Of a stretch of DNA of 64,000 nucleotides, positions 6,922-16,600 are shown piece after piece (position 1 is the stretch's first letter; every line of letters begins with the position of its first letter). The notes beneath the pieces are model-generated. The model saw only the letters and a list, made by a program, of their open reading frames with translations, did not search any database and was not told the origin of the DNA. The DNA comes from an uncultured Pseudoxanthomonas sp. (GTDB taxonomy: Bacteria > Pseudomonadota > Gammaproteobacteria > Xanthomonadales > Xanthomonadaceae). A program made the translations under genes and the position numbers. Location of the stretch: assembly GCA_946479745.1 (NCBI GenBank), contig CAMLGZ010000009.1, forward strand, positions 1 through 64,000. Direction: 5' to 3'.

Positions 6922-9012
6922 ATGTCGATTTCCCTGGCCGATGTGCGCTTCCAATGGCAACGCGCGCTGGGGCTGATCCGCCGCGGCATGACCAGCCTGC
7001 GCGCGCGCGGCTGGCAAGCCACCTGGCAGCGGGTGCAGCGCCAGTTGCGCCGGGCGCCTGCCTCCCAGCGCGCGAAACTCTATTTCCCCGCCGAGGCGCC
7101 TTTCGCTCCGTTTGCCGTTCCCGACAGCGAGCGCCCGCGCGCCAGCATCATCGTGCCGGTCTACAACCAGGTCGCGCACACCCTGACCTGTCTGCGTGCG
7201 CTGGCCGAACATCCGCCGCTGGCCGCTTGCGAGATCCTGGTGATCGACGACGGTTCCAGCGATCAGACCGAAGTGTGGATGGCGCAGGTGGCGGGCCTGC
7301 ATTTCCACCGCCGCGCGCAGAATGGCGGTTTCATCGCCGCCTGCAATGACGGTGCCGCGCGTGCAAGCGGCGAAGTACTGGTGTTTCTCAACAACGACAC
7401 CGTGCCCCAACCCGGCTGGCTGGACGCCTTGTTGGACACCTTCGCCAGCCGGCCCGATGCCGGCCTGGTCGGCGCCCAATTGCTGTACCCGGACGGGCGC
7501 CTGCAGGAAGCGGGCGGCGTGGTGTTCTCCGATGGTTCGGCGTGGAACTACGGGCGTTTCGAATCACCCGAAGATCCGCGCTACGCCAGCCTGCGCGACG
7601 CCGACTATTGCTCGGGCGCCGCCATCGCGATACCGCGCGCACTGTTCGAAGCGTTGAACGGGTTCGATACGCGCTATGCGCCCGCCTATTACGAAGACAC
7701 CGACCTCGCTTTTTCGGTGCGCGCGGCCGGCAAACGCGTGCTCTACCAGCCCGCCTCGCGCGTGGTGCATCTGGAGGGAATCACCTCCGGCACCGACCTC
7801 AGCCAAGGCGCGAAGGCTTATCAGGTACGGAACCGCGCGTTTTTCGAAAGCAAATGGCGCGACGCGCTTTCCGCTTTTCCTGCGCCCGATGTGCTGCCGA
7901 CGCCGGCAACGGTCCATGCGCACCAGCGGCAGATCCTGATCGTCGATGAGGCCATACCCCAGCCCGACCGCGACTCCGGATCGTTGCGCCTGTTCAACCT
8001 GATGAAAATGCTGCGCCAGGAGAATGCGCACGTGGTTTTTCTGGCCACCGAGCATGCGCCGGAAACGCAACCTCTGCGCAATCTGCAGGCTTTGGGAATA
8101 GAGGTCTGGTATCCACCGCTCTTCTCCGGCGCGCCGGCCTGGCTGGCCGAACACGGCAAACGCTTTTCGGCGATCCTTGCCTGCCGCTATTACCTGGCGG
8201 GCAAGTTCATGCCATTGGCCAGAAGGCTCGCGCCGCAGGCCCGCTTCGTGCTGGACACCATCGATCTGCATTACCTGCGCGAATCGCGCGCCGCCGAGTT
8301 GGCGGCCGACGATGCGCTGGCCAAAGCCGCATTGCGCACCCGTCGGCGCGAGCTGGCGGTGATCGCCGGGACCGATCTCACTCTGGTGGTGAGCGAAGCC
8401 GAACGCGAAGTGTTGGCCACGGACGCCCCCGCTTCCAAAGTGGAAGTGCTCTCCAATCTGCACGAAGTGGCCGGACCCGGATCGCCTTTCGCGCAACGAC
8501 AGGATCTGGTGTTCGTCGGCGGTTTCCGCCACACGCCCAATGTGGACGCGGTGCGCTGGTTCGTGCAGGAAGTATTTCCCTTGTTGCGACGGAGTTTGCC
8601 GGGCGTGGTTTTCCATTGCATCGGCGGCGACGTTCCGGATTCGATCGCTGCGCTGGAACAGGAAGGAATCGTCATCCATGGTCACGTGCCGGATCTGGAC
8701 CCGGCCATGAACGGCATGCGCATCGCCGTCGCTCCGTTGCGCTTCGGCGCGGGAGTCAAAGGCAAGATCAACCTGAGCATGGCGCATGGCCAACCGGTGG
8801 TGGCCACGAGTTGCGCGGTGGAGGGAATGCATCTGCAGGACGGAGTGGACGTACTGGTGGCGGATCAGGCGCAGGCGTTTGCCGATGCGGTAGTACGCCT
8901 GTACGGCGACGAAGAGCTGTGGAACCGGTTGTCGCGCAACGGACTGGAGAACGTGGCGCGACATTTTTCTTTGGACGCTGCGCGCGACGTGGTACGCAAA
9001 GTGTTTCTGTAG
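6922..9012 (+). CDS. Two-domain glycosyltransferase (GT2 + GT4-like fusion)
   Basis: A 696-aa protein with two glycosyltransferase halves. Residues about 72-320 form a GT-A family 2 domain: ASIIVPVYNQ, then VIDDGSSDQT with the nucleotide-binding aspartates (about 107-116), and FLNNDTVPQPGW as the metal-binding region. Residues about 338-696 form a GT-B, family 4/1-like domain that starts ILIVDEAIPQPDRDSGSLR and includes GAGVKGKINLSMAHGQPVVAT, the typical sugar-nucleotide site. There is no membrane segment. Such fusions build surface polysaccharides, but the acceptor and sugars cannot be read from sequence and no other polysaccharide genes adjoin it. Its stop codon TAG lies inside a REP palindrome. 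Confidence 0.85.
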   Translation: MSISLADVRFQWQRALGLIRRGMTSLRARGWQATWQRVQRQLRRAPASQRAKLYFPAEAPFAPFAVPDSERPRASIIVPVYNQVAHTLTCLRALAEHPPLAACEILVIDDGSSDQTEVWMAQVAGLHFHRRAQNGGFIAACNDGAARASGEVLVFLNNDTVPQPGWLDALLDTFASRPDAGLVGAQLLYPDGRLQEAGGVVFSDGSAWNYGRFESPEDPRYASLRDADYCSGAAIAIPRALFEALNGFDTRYAPAYYEDTDLAFSVRAAGKRVLYQPASRVVHLEGITSGTDLSQGAKAYQVRNRAFFESKWRDALSAFPAPDVLPTPATVHAHQRQILIVDEAIPQPDRDSGSLRLFNLMKMLRQENAHVVFLATEHAPETQPLRNLQALGIEVWYPPLFSGAPAWLAEHGKRFSAILACRYYLAGKFMPLARRLAPQARFVLDTIDLHYLRESRAAELAADDALAKAALRTRRRELAVIAGTDLTLVVSEAEREVLATDAPASKVEVLSNLHEVAGPGSPFAQRQDLVFVGGFRHTPNVDAVRWFVQEVFPLLRRSLPGVVFHCIGGDVPDSIAALEQEGIVIHGHVPDLDPAMNGMRIAVAPLRFGAGVKGKINLSMAHGQPVVATSCAVEGMHLQDGVDVLVADQAQAFADAVVRLYGDEELWNRLSRNGLENVARHFSLDAARDVVRKVFL

Positions 9013-9132
9013 GTCGGGGCTACGCCCCCGACGGCCCGTAACCCTTGATCGCGCGATATCGTCGGGGACGTAGCCCCGACCTACGCGAGCAGTTTCGGTT
9101 CCACTGCGTCGGGGGCGTAGCCCCCGACCTAC
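9009..9132. repeat. Cluster of three REP palindromes
   Basis: Three copies of a 24-26 bp palindrome of type GTAGGTCGGGGCTACGCCCC occur at 9009-9032, 9060-9084 and 9107-9132, the last two inverted relative to the first. They fill the 116-bp gap between two convergent genes. The first copy supplies the TAG stop of the glycosyltransferase gene and the third supplies the TAG stop of the convergent gene ending at 9129. Related copies occur at 13523-13549 and 13625-13649. The long stems probably act as bidirectional transcription or mRNA boundaries. Confidence 0.85.
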
Positions 9133-10691
9133 TGACCGGTTTGCGCGCGGCGCACCCGTGCCCCGAATTCGGCCAGTCCGGGTGCGTTCGCGTCCAAGCT
9201 GCGCGCTTCTTGCAGCGCTTGCGCGGCGAATTCGACATCGCCCGACCCCAGGCGCTCGTCGCCGACCGCGATCCACTTCGAAGACAAGCGCCGACGCGCA
9301 TCGGCCAGGCCGGAATCGCGGGTTTCGAGAGTCTGCCAGGCGTCGTAGCAGGCGCGTGCGCGGCGTACGCGGTTGCCGCGCAGTTCGTCCTCGAAGCACG
9401 CGCGCGTCGCCTGCAGCACGCGTGCGGCCGCACGTTTGACTGCCGCATCGTCCGGCGCGAGCGCCTGCGCGGCGCGCAGTTTGTCGTAAGCGCTTTCACC
9501 GGGGGGAGCGATCCATTCGCCTCGCGTCGCGGCCTGCTCCACTGCCGCCAGCAAACTCTCCGCGCGCCGTTTCCTTTCTCCTGAGGGCAGCGTGGAACCC
9601 AGCCGCGATTGCGATTGCCGCGCGCGCGCCAGGGCCTGCTCGGCTTCCGTGACCACGGCAGCGCGCGGACTGAGTTCGCGTGCCAGTTGCAGGGAAGCCT
9701 TGGCGGCAGCGAAGTCGAAATCCGCGGCTTCCCGCGCCGATCGCTGCGCATAAGCCACCGCAATCCGTTCGATGCCTTGTTGAGCGGCGGCGTCGGCAGG
9801 GGAAGCGGCCAGCACCAGCCGGTAGCCCCTCAGCGCCTGCTCCAGCCGCATCCGGCGCAGATCGCCGTCGGCGTCGCGGCGTCGCGCTTCCACGGCGCGT
9901 GCAAGCTGGGCCTGCGCATCGGGCAGATCCACGTGGCCCGCATCGTATTCGCGCGCCTGCACGATCAAACCGGAACCTTTCGCAAGATCGCCCGCAGCGA
10001 TCGCCAGCCGCGCCTGTTGCAGCAGCTCGGACAACGCGTCTTCGCGACCTTCCAGAGCTGCGGTATGGGTCGGCTGCAGTGCCAGCACGCGCTGGTACAG
10101 TGGCAGCGCGGTTTCCAGTGCTCCGCCCGTGCTCGCGCTGCCGGCTTGCCGCATCAGCTCATCCAGGCCCGCATGCGCGGCTTCGCGTTGCCGCAATCGA
10201 TCGGCAACGGCGTCGGCGTCGGCACGCGGCACCTGCAACTCGCGGGCCAGAGCGAGCGACTGGCGCGCTTGTTCGAAACGATTGCCCTGCACGTCCCTGC
10301 GCGCTTGCTCGACGGCCGCTCGGGCGACCCGCGCCAGACCGTCGCGGGCCTCGCTGCGGTCGGAATCCAGCGCCTGCGCCGCCTCGAAACGCTGGCGGGC
10401 GCCGGTGCCGTCGGCGGCACTCAATCTGCCTTGTTTCAAAGCTTGCTCGCCGTCGTCCAGGAAGCGCTGTACGCGCATATCGGGCCAGATCAAGTTGGCC
10501 AGGGGCTGTCTGAAGACCACGACCGCCAGTACCAGCAGAACGATCGCTGCCACGGCCCAGCGCCACAAGCCGCGATCCCGCCAAAGGGGGGCCGCCGGTT
10601 TTGCGGCGGGACGGCGGAACTCGACTTCCTGCAGCCAGTCGGCCACCGGTTCGATCTTGCCGCGCGGCGGGTTGTCGTGGTCGCGGGTCAC
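9129..10691 (-). CDS. Hypothetical membrane-anchored TPR-like protein
   Basis: A 520-aa protein starting at GTG (10691). A short cytoplasmic N-terminus with EPVADWLQEVEFRRP is followed by one transmembrane helix at about 46-62 (WAVAAIVLLVLAVVVF), then a long alanine/arginine-rich periplasmic region of repeated helix-turn-helix units resembling tetratricopeptide repeats (for example GALETALPLYQRVLALQPTHTAALEGREDALSEL). No catalytic motif is visible. It may be a scaffold in the envelope. The gene follows relA by 17 bp in the same direction, so it is probably co-transcribed with it. Its stop codon lies in a REP palindrome. Confidence 0.75.
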   Translation of the reverse strand: MTRDHDNPPRGKIEPVADWLQEVEFRRPAAKPAAPLWRDRGLWRWAVAAIVLLVLAVVVFRQPLANLIWPDMRVQRFLDDGEQALKQGRLSAADGTGARQRFEAAQALDSDRSEARDGLARVARAAVEQARRDVQGNRFEQARQSLALARELQVPRADADAVADRLRQREAAHAGLDELMRQAGSASTGGALETALPLYQRVLALQPTHTAALEGREDALSELLQQARLAIAAGDLAKGSGLIVQAREYDAGHVDLPDAQAQLARAVEARRRDADGDLRRMRLEQALRGYRLVLAASPADAAAQQGIERIAVAYAQRSAREAADFDFAAAKASLQLARELSPRAAVVTEAEQALARARQSQSRLGSTLPSGERKRRAESLLAAVEQAATRGEWIAPPGESAYDKLRAAQALAPDDAAVKRAAARVLQATRACFEDELRGNRVRRARACYDAWQTLETRDSGLADARRRLSSKWIAVGDERLGSGDVEFAAQALQEARSLDANAPGLAEFGARVRRAQTGQ

Positions 10692-10708
10692 CGCCGCAGC
10701 ATACCCAG

Positions 10709-12856
10709 TCAGCCTGAACGTCGCGCTTCCTCAACCCCCGGCAACGCATCCAGCTTGCCCAGGAGCATGGAAAGCTGGCCGTAGTCGGCGACCTTCAAAC
10801 GCAGACGCAACATCACCTGGCCGCTGCCGCGGACGTTGTCGCTCTGGATATCGGTGACGTTGGCGTCTTCCTGCGCGATCAGCGTGGTGATGTCCTTGAG
10901 CAGGCCTTTGCGGTCCAGCGCGCGGATCTGCACGTCCACCTCGTACCCGCCGCCGGCCACACCCCATTCCACCGGCAACATCCGCTGCGGATTGGCGGCC
11001 GCCAGACGCAGCAACGAGGGACAGTTGGCGCGGTGCACGGTGACGCCGCGGCCGCGGGTCAGGTAGCCGGCGATGGGCTCGCCCGGCACCGGCTGGCAGC
11101 AACGCGCAAGCTGCACCAGCAGATTGCCCACGCCCTGTACGGTGAACTTCGATTTCGAAGGCGTCGGTGCGCGCTTGGGCGGGCGTCGAATCGCCGGCGC
11201 GGCCGCCGGCTCGCTGGCGGCGCGTTGCTCCTCATGCAGCGCGCGGCCGATCTGGCTGGGACCGACATCGCCCAAGGCGACCTGTATGTACAGATCGTCG
11301 ATGCCCTCGGCATGGAATTTCTTCGCCATGGGCGCCAGATCGGCGTGATGCAGCCCCAGGCGCTTGAGCTCGCGCTCCAATACCTCGCGGCCGGCCTGGA
11401 TATTGCGCGCGCGATCGAGCTTGTGGAACCAGGCGCGGACCTTGTCGCGCGCGCGGCCGCTGGCCAGGAATGCGTTACTGGCCAACAACCAGTCGCGGCG
11501 TGGTTCGCCGGTCTTGGCGGTCATGATCTCAACCCGATCGCCGCTGCGCAGCTGATGGTTGAGCGGCACGATGCGGCCATTGACCTTGGCGCCACGCGTG
11601 CGGTGTCCGACCATGGTATGCACGTGGTAGGCGAAGTCGAGCACGGTGCCGCCGCGCGGCAGATCGATGACTTCGCCCTTGGGCGTGAGCGTGTAGATGC
11701 GTTCCTCGGCGAGCTGGGCATCGAGTTCGCCGGCCAGGCCATCGGCCTCGTTATGGCCGCCCTCGCCGCTCTGCTCCAGCAGTTGCCGCATCCAGGCGAT
11801 CTTGCGATCGAAGGCCTTGTCGCCGCCCTTGCCTTCCTTGTAGCGCCAATGCGCGGCCACGCCCAATTCGGCTTGCGCATGCATTTCATGAGTGCGGATC
11901 TGCACTTCCAGGGTACGTCCCTCCGGTCCGATCACCGCGGTGTGCAGCGAACGGTAATCGTTGGGCTTGGGGCGGGCGATGTAGTCGTCGAACTCGCTGG
12001 GCACCGGCAGCCACAGCGCATGCACCACGCCCAATGCTGCGTAGCAGGCGGCGACGTCTTCTACCGCGACCCTGACCGCGCGCAAGTCGTAGAGCTCGTC
12101 CATCGACACCTGCTTCTTCTGCATCTTCCGCCAGATGCTGTAGATGTGTTTCGGGCGTCCGCTGATCTCGGCGGCGATGCCCTGTTCGGCCAGCGCCGCG
12201 CGTAGCGTGAGCTTCACCTCCTCGATATAGCGTTCGCGGCCGGCGCGCTTTTCGTCCAGCTGCTGGACGAGCTGGCGGTAGGTTTCCGGCTCCAGATAGC
12301 GAAAGGAAAGGTCTTCCAGCTCCCACTTCAACTGCCAGATGCCCAGGCGGTTGGCCAGCGGCGCATGGATGTCGCGGGTCAGCTGCGCCAGCAGGCGCTT
12401 GTCGGTGGCAGGCAGCTTTCCGGCGGCCCGCATCCGCGCCAGCTGCCGAGCCAGCAGGATCGGCACCACGCGCAGATCGTGAACGATGGAAAGCAGCAGC
12501 CGGCGCAGGCCCTCGCTGTTGCCCGCGACCGTACGTTCGGCATGCAGCGCCCAGACCTGGGCCGCTGCATTCTGTCCGTCCAACAGGCCCGCGATGCCTG
12601 GCTGTTTGGCCAGCTGCGTTTTCAGGCCGGCCTGCAGACCGGGGATGCCGAACAGCAAAGCCGCGACCAATACCTCGCCTTCCGCCGACAGCCCGGCCAA
12701 TGCCTCCAGCGTATCGGCCAGCACGGACCAGGCATCGGGCATGCCGGATTCCAGGTCGGGCGATTGCGCGGCCTCGACTAGCGCGACCCGCATTTCAGGG
12801 GCCAATCCGTCGGCTGAACGGGACTGCAGCCAGGTTTGCAGCGGTGCGAAGGTCAC
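10709..12856 (-). CDS. relA: GTP pyrophosphokinase RelA
   Basis: Ribosome-associated (p)ppGpp synthetase of the stringent response, 715 aa. The N-terminal hydrolase region is degenerate: the HD box of bifunctional Rel proteins is replaced by VLVAALLFGIPG, as in monofunctional RelA. The synthetase domain shows GRPKHIYSIWRKM (about 230), DELYDLRAVRV and KPNDYRSLHTAV. A TGS domain follows (RIYTLTPKGEVIDLPRGGTV), then the helical/zinc-finger-like region with CCQPVPGEPI and a C-terminal ACT domain (DVQIRALDRKGLLKDITTLI). The start is GTG at 12856; no clear Shine-Dalgarno is visible, so an alternative start is possible. It is divergent from the small secreted-protein gene at 12925. Confidence 0.93.
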   Translation of the reverse strand: MTFAPLQTWLQSRSADGLAPEMRVALVEAAQSPDLESGMPDAWSVLADTLEALAGLSAEGEVLVAALLFGIPGLQAGLKTQLAKQPGIAGLLDGQNAAAQVWALHAERTVAGNSEGLRRLLLSIVHDLRVVPILLARQLARMRAAGKLPATDKRLLAQLTRDIHAPLANRLGIWQLKWELEDLSFRYLEPETYRQLVQQLDEKRAGRERYIEEVKLTLRAALAEQGIAAEISGRPKHIYSIWRKMQKKQVSMDELYDLRAVRVAVEDVAACYAALGVVHALWLPVPSEFDDYIARPKPNDYRSLHTAVIGPEGRTLEVQIRTHEMHAQAELGVAAHWRYKEGKGGDKAFDRKIAWMRQLLEQSGEGGHNEADGLAGELDAQLAEERIYTLTPKGEVIDLPRGGTVLDFAYHVHTMVGHRTRGAKVNGRIVPLNHQLRSGDRVEIMTAKTGEPRRDWLLASNAFLASGRARDKVRAWFHKLDRARNIQAGREVLERELKRLGLHHADLAPMAKKFHAEGIDDLYIQVALGDVGPSQIGRALHEEQRAASEPAAAPAIRRPPKRAPTPSKSKFTVQGVGNLLVQLARCCQPVPGEPIAGYLTRGRGVTVHRANCPSLLRLAAANPQRMLPVEWGVAGGGYEVDVQIRALDRKGLLKDITTLIAQEDANVTDIQSDNVRGSGQVMLRLRLKVADYGQLSMLLGKLDALPGVEEARRSG

Positions 12857-12924
12857 GGCGGTCAGGGTGATGGTTTTTCGGAAGATGTGACTACACTAGC
12901 CGCCTTGCGCCCGGAGTAACACCC

Positions 12925-13461
12925 ATGAGAGCTCCCATGAAAACATTCCCCATGAAATCGCTTCGCATGTCTTTCGTATTGATCGCGCTCGCTTTGGCGC
13001 CGACGGCCTGGGCCCAACAGTCGCCGCCGTTGTCGGCCAATGTCGAGCAGCAGATGAGCGCCGAGCAATTCAAGGCGGCCGGGCTGGACAAGCTGAGTCC
13101 GCAGGAACTGGCCGCGCTCAATGCCTGGCTGCAGCACAAGGTGATGCAGGAAACAGCGAAGGTGACCGAGGCCGCAAAGGAAGAGGGCCGCAAGGAAGTG
13201 GTGGAGAAAAGCCGCGGCTTCTTTGCTTTCGGGACCGCCGAGCCCATCGAAAGCAACATCGTCGGCGAGTTCAAGGGTTTTTCCGACGGCAAGAAATACA
13301 CCCTGGCCAACGGCCAGGTATGGGAGCAGATCGAATCGGCCTCGCTCCCCGGCGTGCGCAAGACCGATCCGAAAGTTTCGATCAAACCCGGCATTTTCAA
13401 TAGCTGGTATATGAAGATCGATGGCTACAACACGGCGGCCAAGGTTCGTCGCATCAAGTAG
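12925..13461 (+). CDS. Hypothetical secreted protein
   Basis: A 178-aa protein with a signal peptide (hydrophobic SFVLIALALAPTAWA, probable cleavage after AWA). The mature part has a SPQELAALNAWLQHK helix, a Lys/Glu-rich helix, then a small beta region with GEFKGFSDGKKYTLANGQVWEQIE that ends WYMKIDGYNTAAKVRRIK. The latter resembles short periplasmic beta-sandwich domains of unknown function found in xanthomonads. Of three possible ATGs, 12925 has GGAG 8 bp upstream and is preferred. No function can be assigned. Confidence 0.75.
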   Translation: MRAPMKTFPMKSLRMSFVLIALALAPTAWAQQSPPLSANVEQQMSAEQFKAAGLDKLSPQELAALNAWLQHKVMQETAKVTEAAKEEGRKEVVEKSRGFFAFGTAEPIESNIVGEFKGFSDGKKYTLANGQVWEQIESASLPGVRKTDPKVSIKPGIFNSWYMKIDGYNTAAKVRRIK

Positions 13462-13649
13462 TCCAACGTACCACCGACGGAAACTCCCTCTCCCTTTGTA
13501 GCGCCCGAAGGGTGTGCAAGGACGTAGGTCGGGGGCTACGCCCCCGACCCAAGCAGTATCCGGATGAGCGGGTTTCGCGCCAGCCTCCGACCCAGGCAGT
13601 ATCCGAGCGCGCAGACATCGCATGCGTCGGGGGCGTAGCCCCGACCTAC
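13462..13649. repeat. Repeat-filled intergenic region
   Basis: This 188-bp gap between convergent genes is almost all repeats. A half element ACTCCCTCTCCCTTTGTAGC starting near 13485 and running to about 13521 matches, inverted, the end of the element at 18518-18556. REP palindromes of the TCGGGGGCTACGCCCCCGA type lie at 13523-13549 and 13625-13649. An 18-bp direct repeat CGACCCAAGCAGTATCCG (13545-13562; one mismatch at 13588-13605) lies between them. The hrpA stop codon directly abuts the second REP. Confidence 0.8.
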
Positions 13650-16600
13650 TCAGCTGAGCGCTGCGAGCCGCTGGGCGATCTTCTTCGGCGAAATGCCCGC
13701 GCGTGCGCCCAGCTCTTGGGCGAACAGCGAAACGCGCAGTTCTTCCATATCCCAGCGCAACGATTGCCAGGCCGGGTCCGACTGGCGGCCGCGTGCGGCG
13801 GCTTGGTCCAGCGCTTCCAGGAACGGCCGCAATTCCAGCATCCGCGCCTGGTCGCGGCTCGGATCGCGCAATGCCCTTTCCGCGCGCAGCCGCATGGCTT
13901 TCAGATAGCGCGGAAATTGGGCCAATGCATCGGCGGGGGTATCGCGCAGGAAGCCGGCGCGCACCAATGAAGCGAGTTGGTTGCGCAGATCGTCCAGATT
14001 GCCGCTGGCCCAGCCCATCAGCCTGGATTCGAGCTGCGGCTTGAGTTCGGCGACGGCCGAAAGGATGGCCTCGGCCAGCTTCAAGCGTTCCATGGCTTCG
14101 GCGAACAGTTTGCGCGCTGCTTCCTCGCTGCGACGCTCGAACGCCTCGCGGTCGCGGATGTCGCCCAATCCATCGGCGAACACGGCATTGAGCGCCGCCT
14201 CGACCAGATCGCCCCGCAAGCGTTCCTGTGATTCGATCGCTGCATACAGCAGTCCGGTCTTGGGCGACACCGGCAATTGCTTGCGTGCCTGCTTCGCCTT
14301 GTCGGCCAGGGCGATGTCCAGCAACCGGCGTACGCCTTGCGGATGCGCTGCATCGGCTTCGGCACGGTCGGCGAAAACCCGCAGCGCCACGCTCTCGCCT
14401 TCATCCACCAGCGCCGGATAAGCGGGCACGCCCGCTTCCCCGGGTACCTGCAGCGGAACCGGACGCGCGGGAAATTCGCGCAGACCCTGCGCCGCCATTT
14501 CCCGACCCGCGCGCGCGGCGAACGCCTGTCCGGCGCGATCGCCGAAACGCAGGCGCAAAGCGTCCAGATCGCGCGATTCGGCCAACACCTTGCCGTCGTC
14601 CGCGCGCAGCCGCAGATTCATGCGCAAGTGCGGCTCGAGCGTGGCTTCATCGAAATCCAGCGTCGTCACCGGTGCGCCGGTCGCGCGCGTCAGCATGCGC
14701 GCCAGTTCGCCGCGGATATCGTCGGCGCCGGGTTGTGGGAAAGCTTCGGCGAAGGCCCGCCCGTAGTCCGGCGCCGGCACGTAGTTGCGGCGCATCGCTT
14801 TGGGCAGACTACGGATCAGCTCTGCCGCCTTCTCACCGACGAAACCAGGCGCCAACCAGGACAGGCGCGTGCTGTCCAGCGCATTGAGCAGGTGCAGCGG
14901 TACTTCCAACGTCACACCATCGTCCGTCGCGCCCGGTTCGAACTTGTAATGCAGCGGCAGACGCGCGTCGCCGAGCGGGAAATATTTCGGGAAACGGTCT
15001 TCTTCGCTGCCTTCGCCGGGCAACAGGTCGGTCAACGACCAATGCAGCGCGCGGCGCGCTTCCGGCGCCAGCGTCTTGTACCAGGCATCCAGCCCGGCGG
15101 CGGAATGCAGATCGGCGGGAACCCGGTCCAGGTACCAGCGCGCCTGCCAGTCCTCATCGGCGACGATGCCGGCGCGGCGCAGCTTGGCCTCTTCTTCGCG
15201 CGCCTGTTCCAGTGTTTTCGAATTGTCGGCGACGAAACTGGCGCGGGTGTTGATCTCGCCGGTGACCAGACCCTGGCGTACGAAGATGTCATGCGCTTCG
15301 GCCGGCGCGATACGCCCGTAATGCACCGGCTTCTTCGGCGCCAGCACCAGCCCGAACAGACTGATCTGCTCCGACGCCAGCACGTGGCCTTGCGCGCGCG
15401 ACCAGTGCGGGTCGAAATGCTTGCGCGCCAGCAGATGCGGCAGCTCCGCGATCACCCAGTCCGGCTCTATCGCGGCATTGGTCATGCCCCAGATACGGGC
15501 GGTGTCGAGCAAGGTCGCGCTCAGCACCCATGCGGGTGGTTTTTTCGCCAGCGTCGAACCCGGGAACAAGTGGTAGCGACGCTGGCGCGGGGCGAGGAAA
15601 TCGCCTTTCTCGGTCTTGTGGCCGACTTGCGTCGGCAGGCCGGCGAGCAGGGCGCGATGCAGTGAGACGTAAGCGGCGGGGCTCATGCCGCCGGCGAGGG
15701 AGTTTTCATCGCCCGCTTGTCTTCCCCCTTTGGAAAAGGGGGATTGAGGGGGATTTGCTTTTGGCGCCAAAAGCAAATCCCCCCTGCCCTCCTTTTTCAA
15801 AGAGGGAGTTCCTTCGCTGGTCTTTCCCGCGGCGGAAAGTTCGTTGAGCTCCCAACCCAATTCGGAACACATCAGCAGCAGTTGCCGATGCAGCTCGCGC
15901 CACTCGCGCATGCGCAGGAAGCCCAGGAAGTGGCGTTCGCACCAATCACGCAGCTTGGACTGGGTCAGTTCTTCGTGCGCGTCGCGATAGGCCTGCCACA
16001 GCTTGAGGATGCCGATGAATTCGGATTTGGGATCGGCGAATTTCGCGTGTGCATTGTCGGCGGCTTCGCGCGCTTCGGGCGGGCGTTCACGCGGGTCCTG
16101 GATGCCCAGGAACGAGGCGATGACCGTCATCTCCCGCAGCGACGCATTGCCATGCGCGGCTACCAGCATGCGCGCCAGCTTCACGTCCATCGGCAGGCGC
16201 GCCATCTGCTTGCCGATGGCGGTGAGTTTTCTGTCCCCGCCCTTCTCCGAAATGGCGACTGCGCCGAGTTCTGCGAGTTGTTGCCAGCCGTCGGCGATGG
16301 CCCGCTCGTCCGGTGGTTCCAGGAATGGAAAATCCTCGATGCGCCCCAAGCCCAGTGACAGCATGCGCAGGATCACGCCGGCCAAGCTGGAGCGACGGAT
16401 TTCAGGATCGGTGAATTCGGGACGCGATTCGAAATCGGCTTCCGCGTACAAGCGGTAGCAGATGCCGTCGGAAATGCGTCCGCAGCGACCTTTGCGCTGA
16501 TTGGCGCTGGCCTGCGACACCGGTTCGATATGCAGGCGGTCGAGTTTCTGCCGCGGGCTGTAGCGTTTGACGCGTGCGTAACCGGGGTCGACCACGTACT

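Noticed and set aside
9009..9132. CRISPR-like repeat array
   Set aside because: Copies are inverted relative to each other, spacers are short and unequal, and no cas gene is present; they are REP palindromes.
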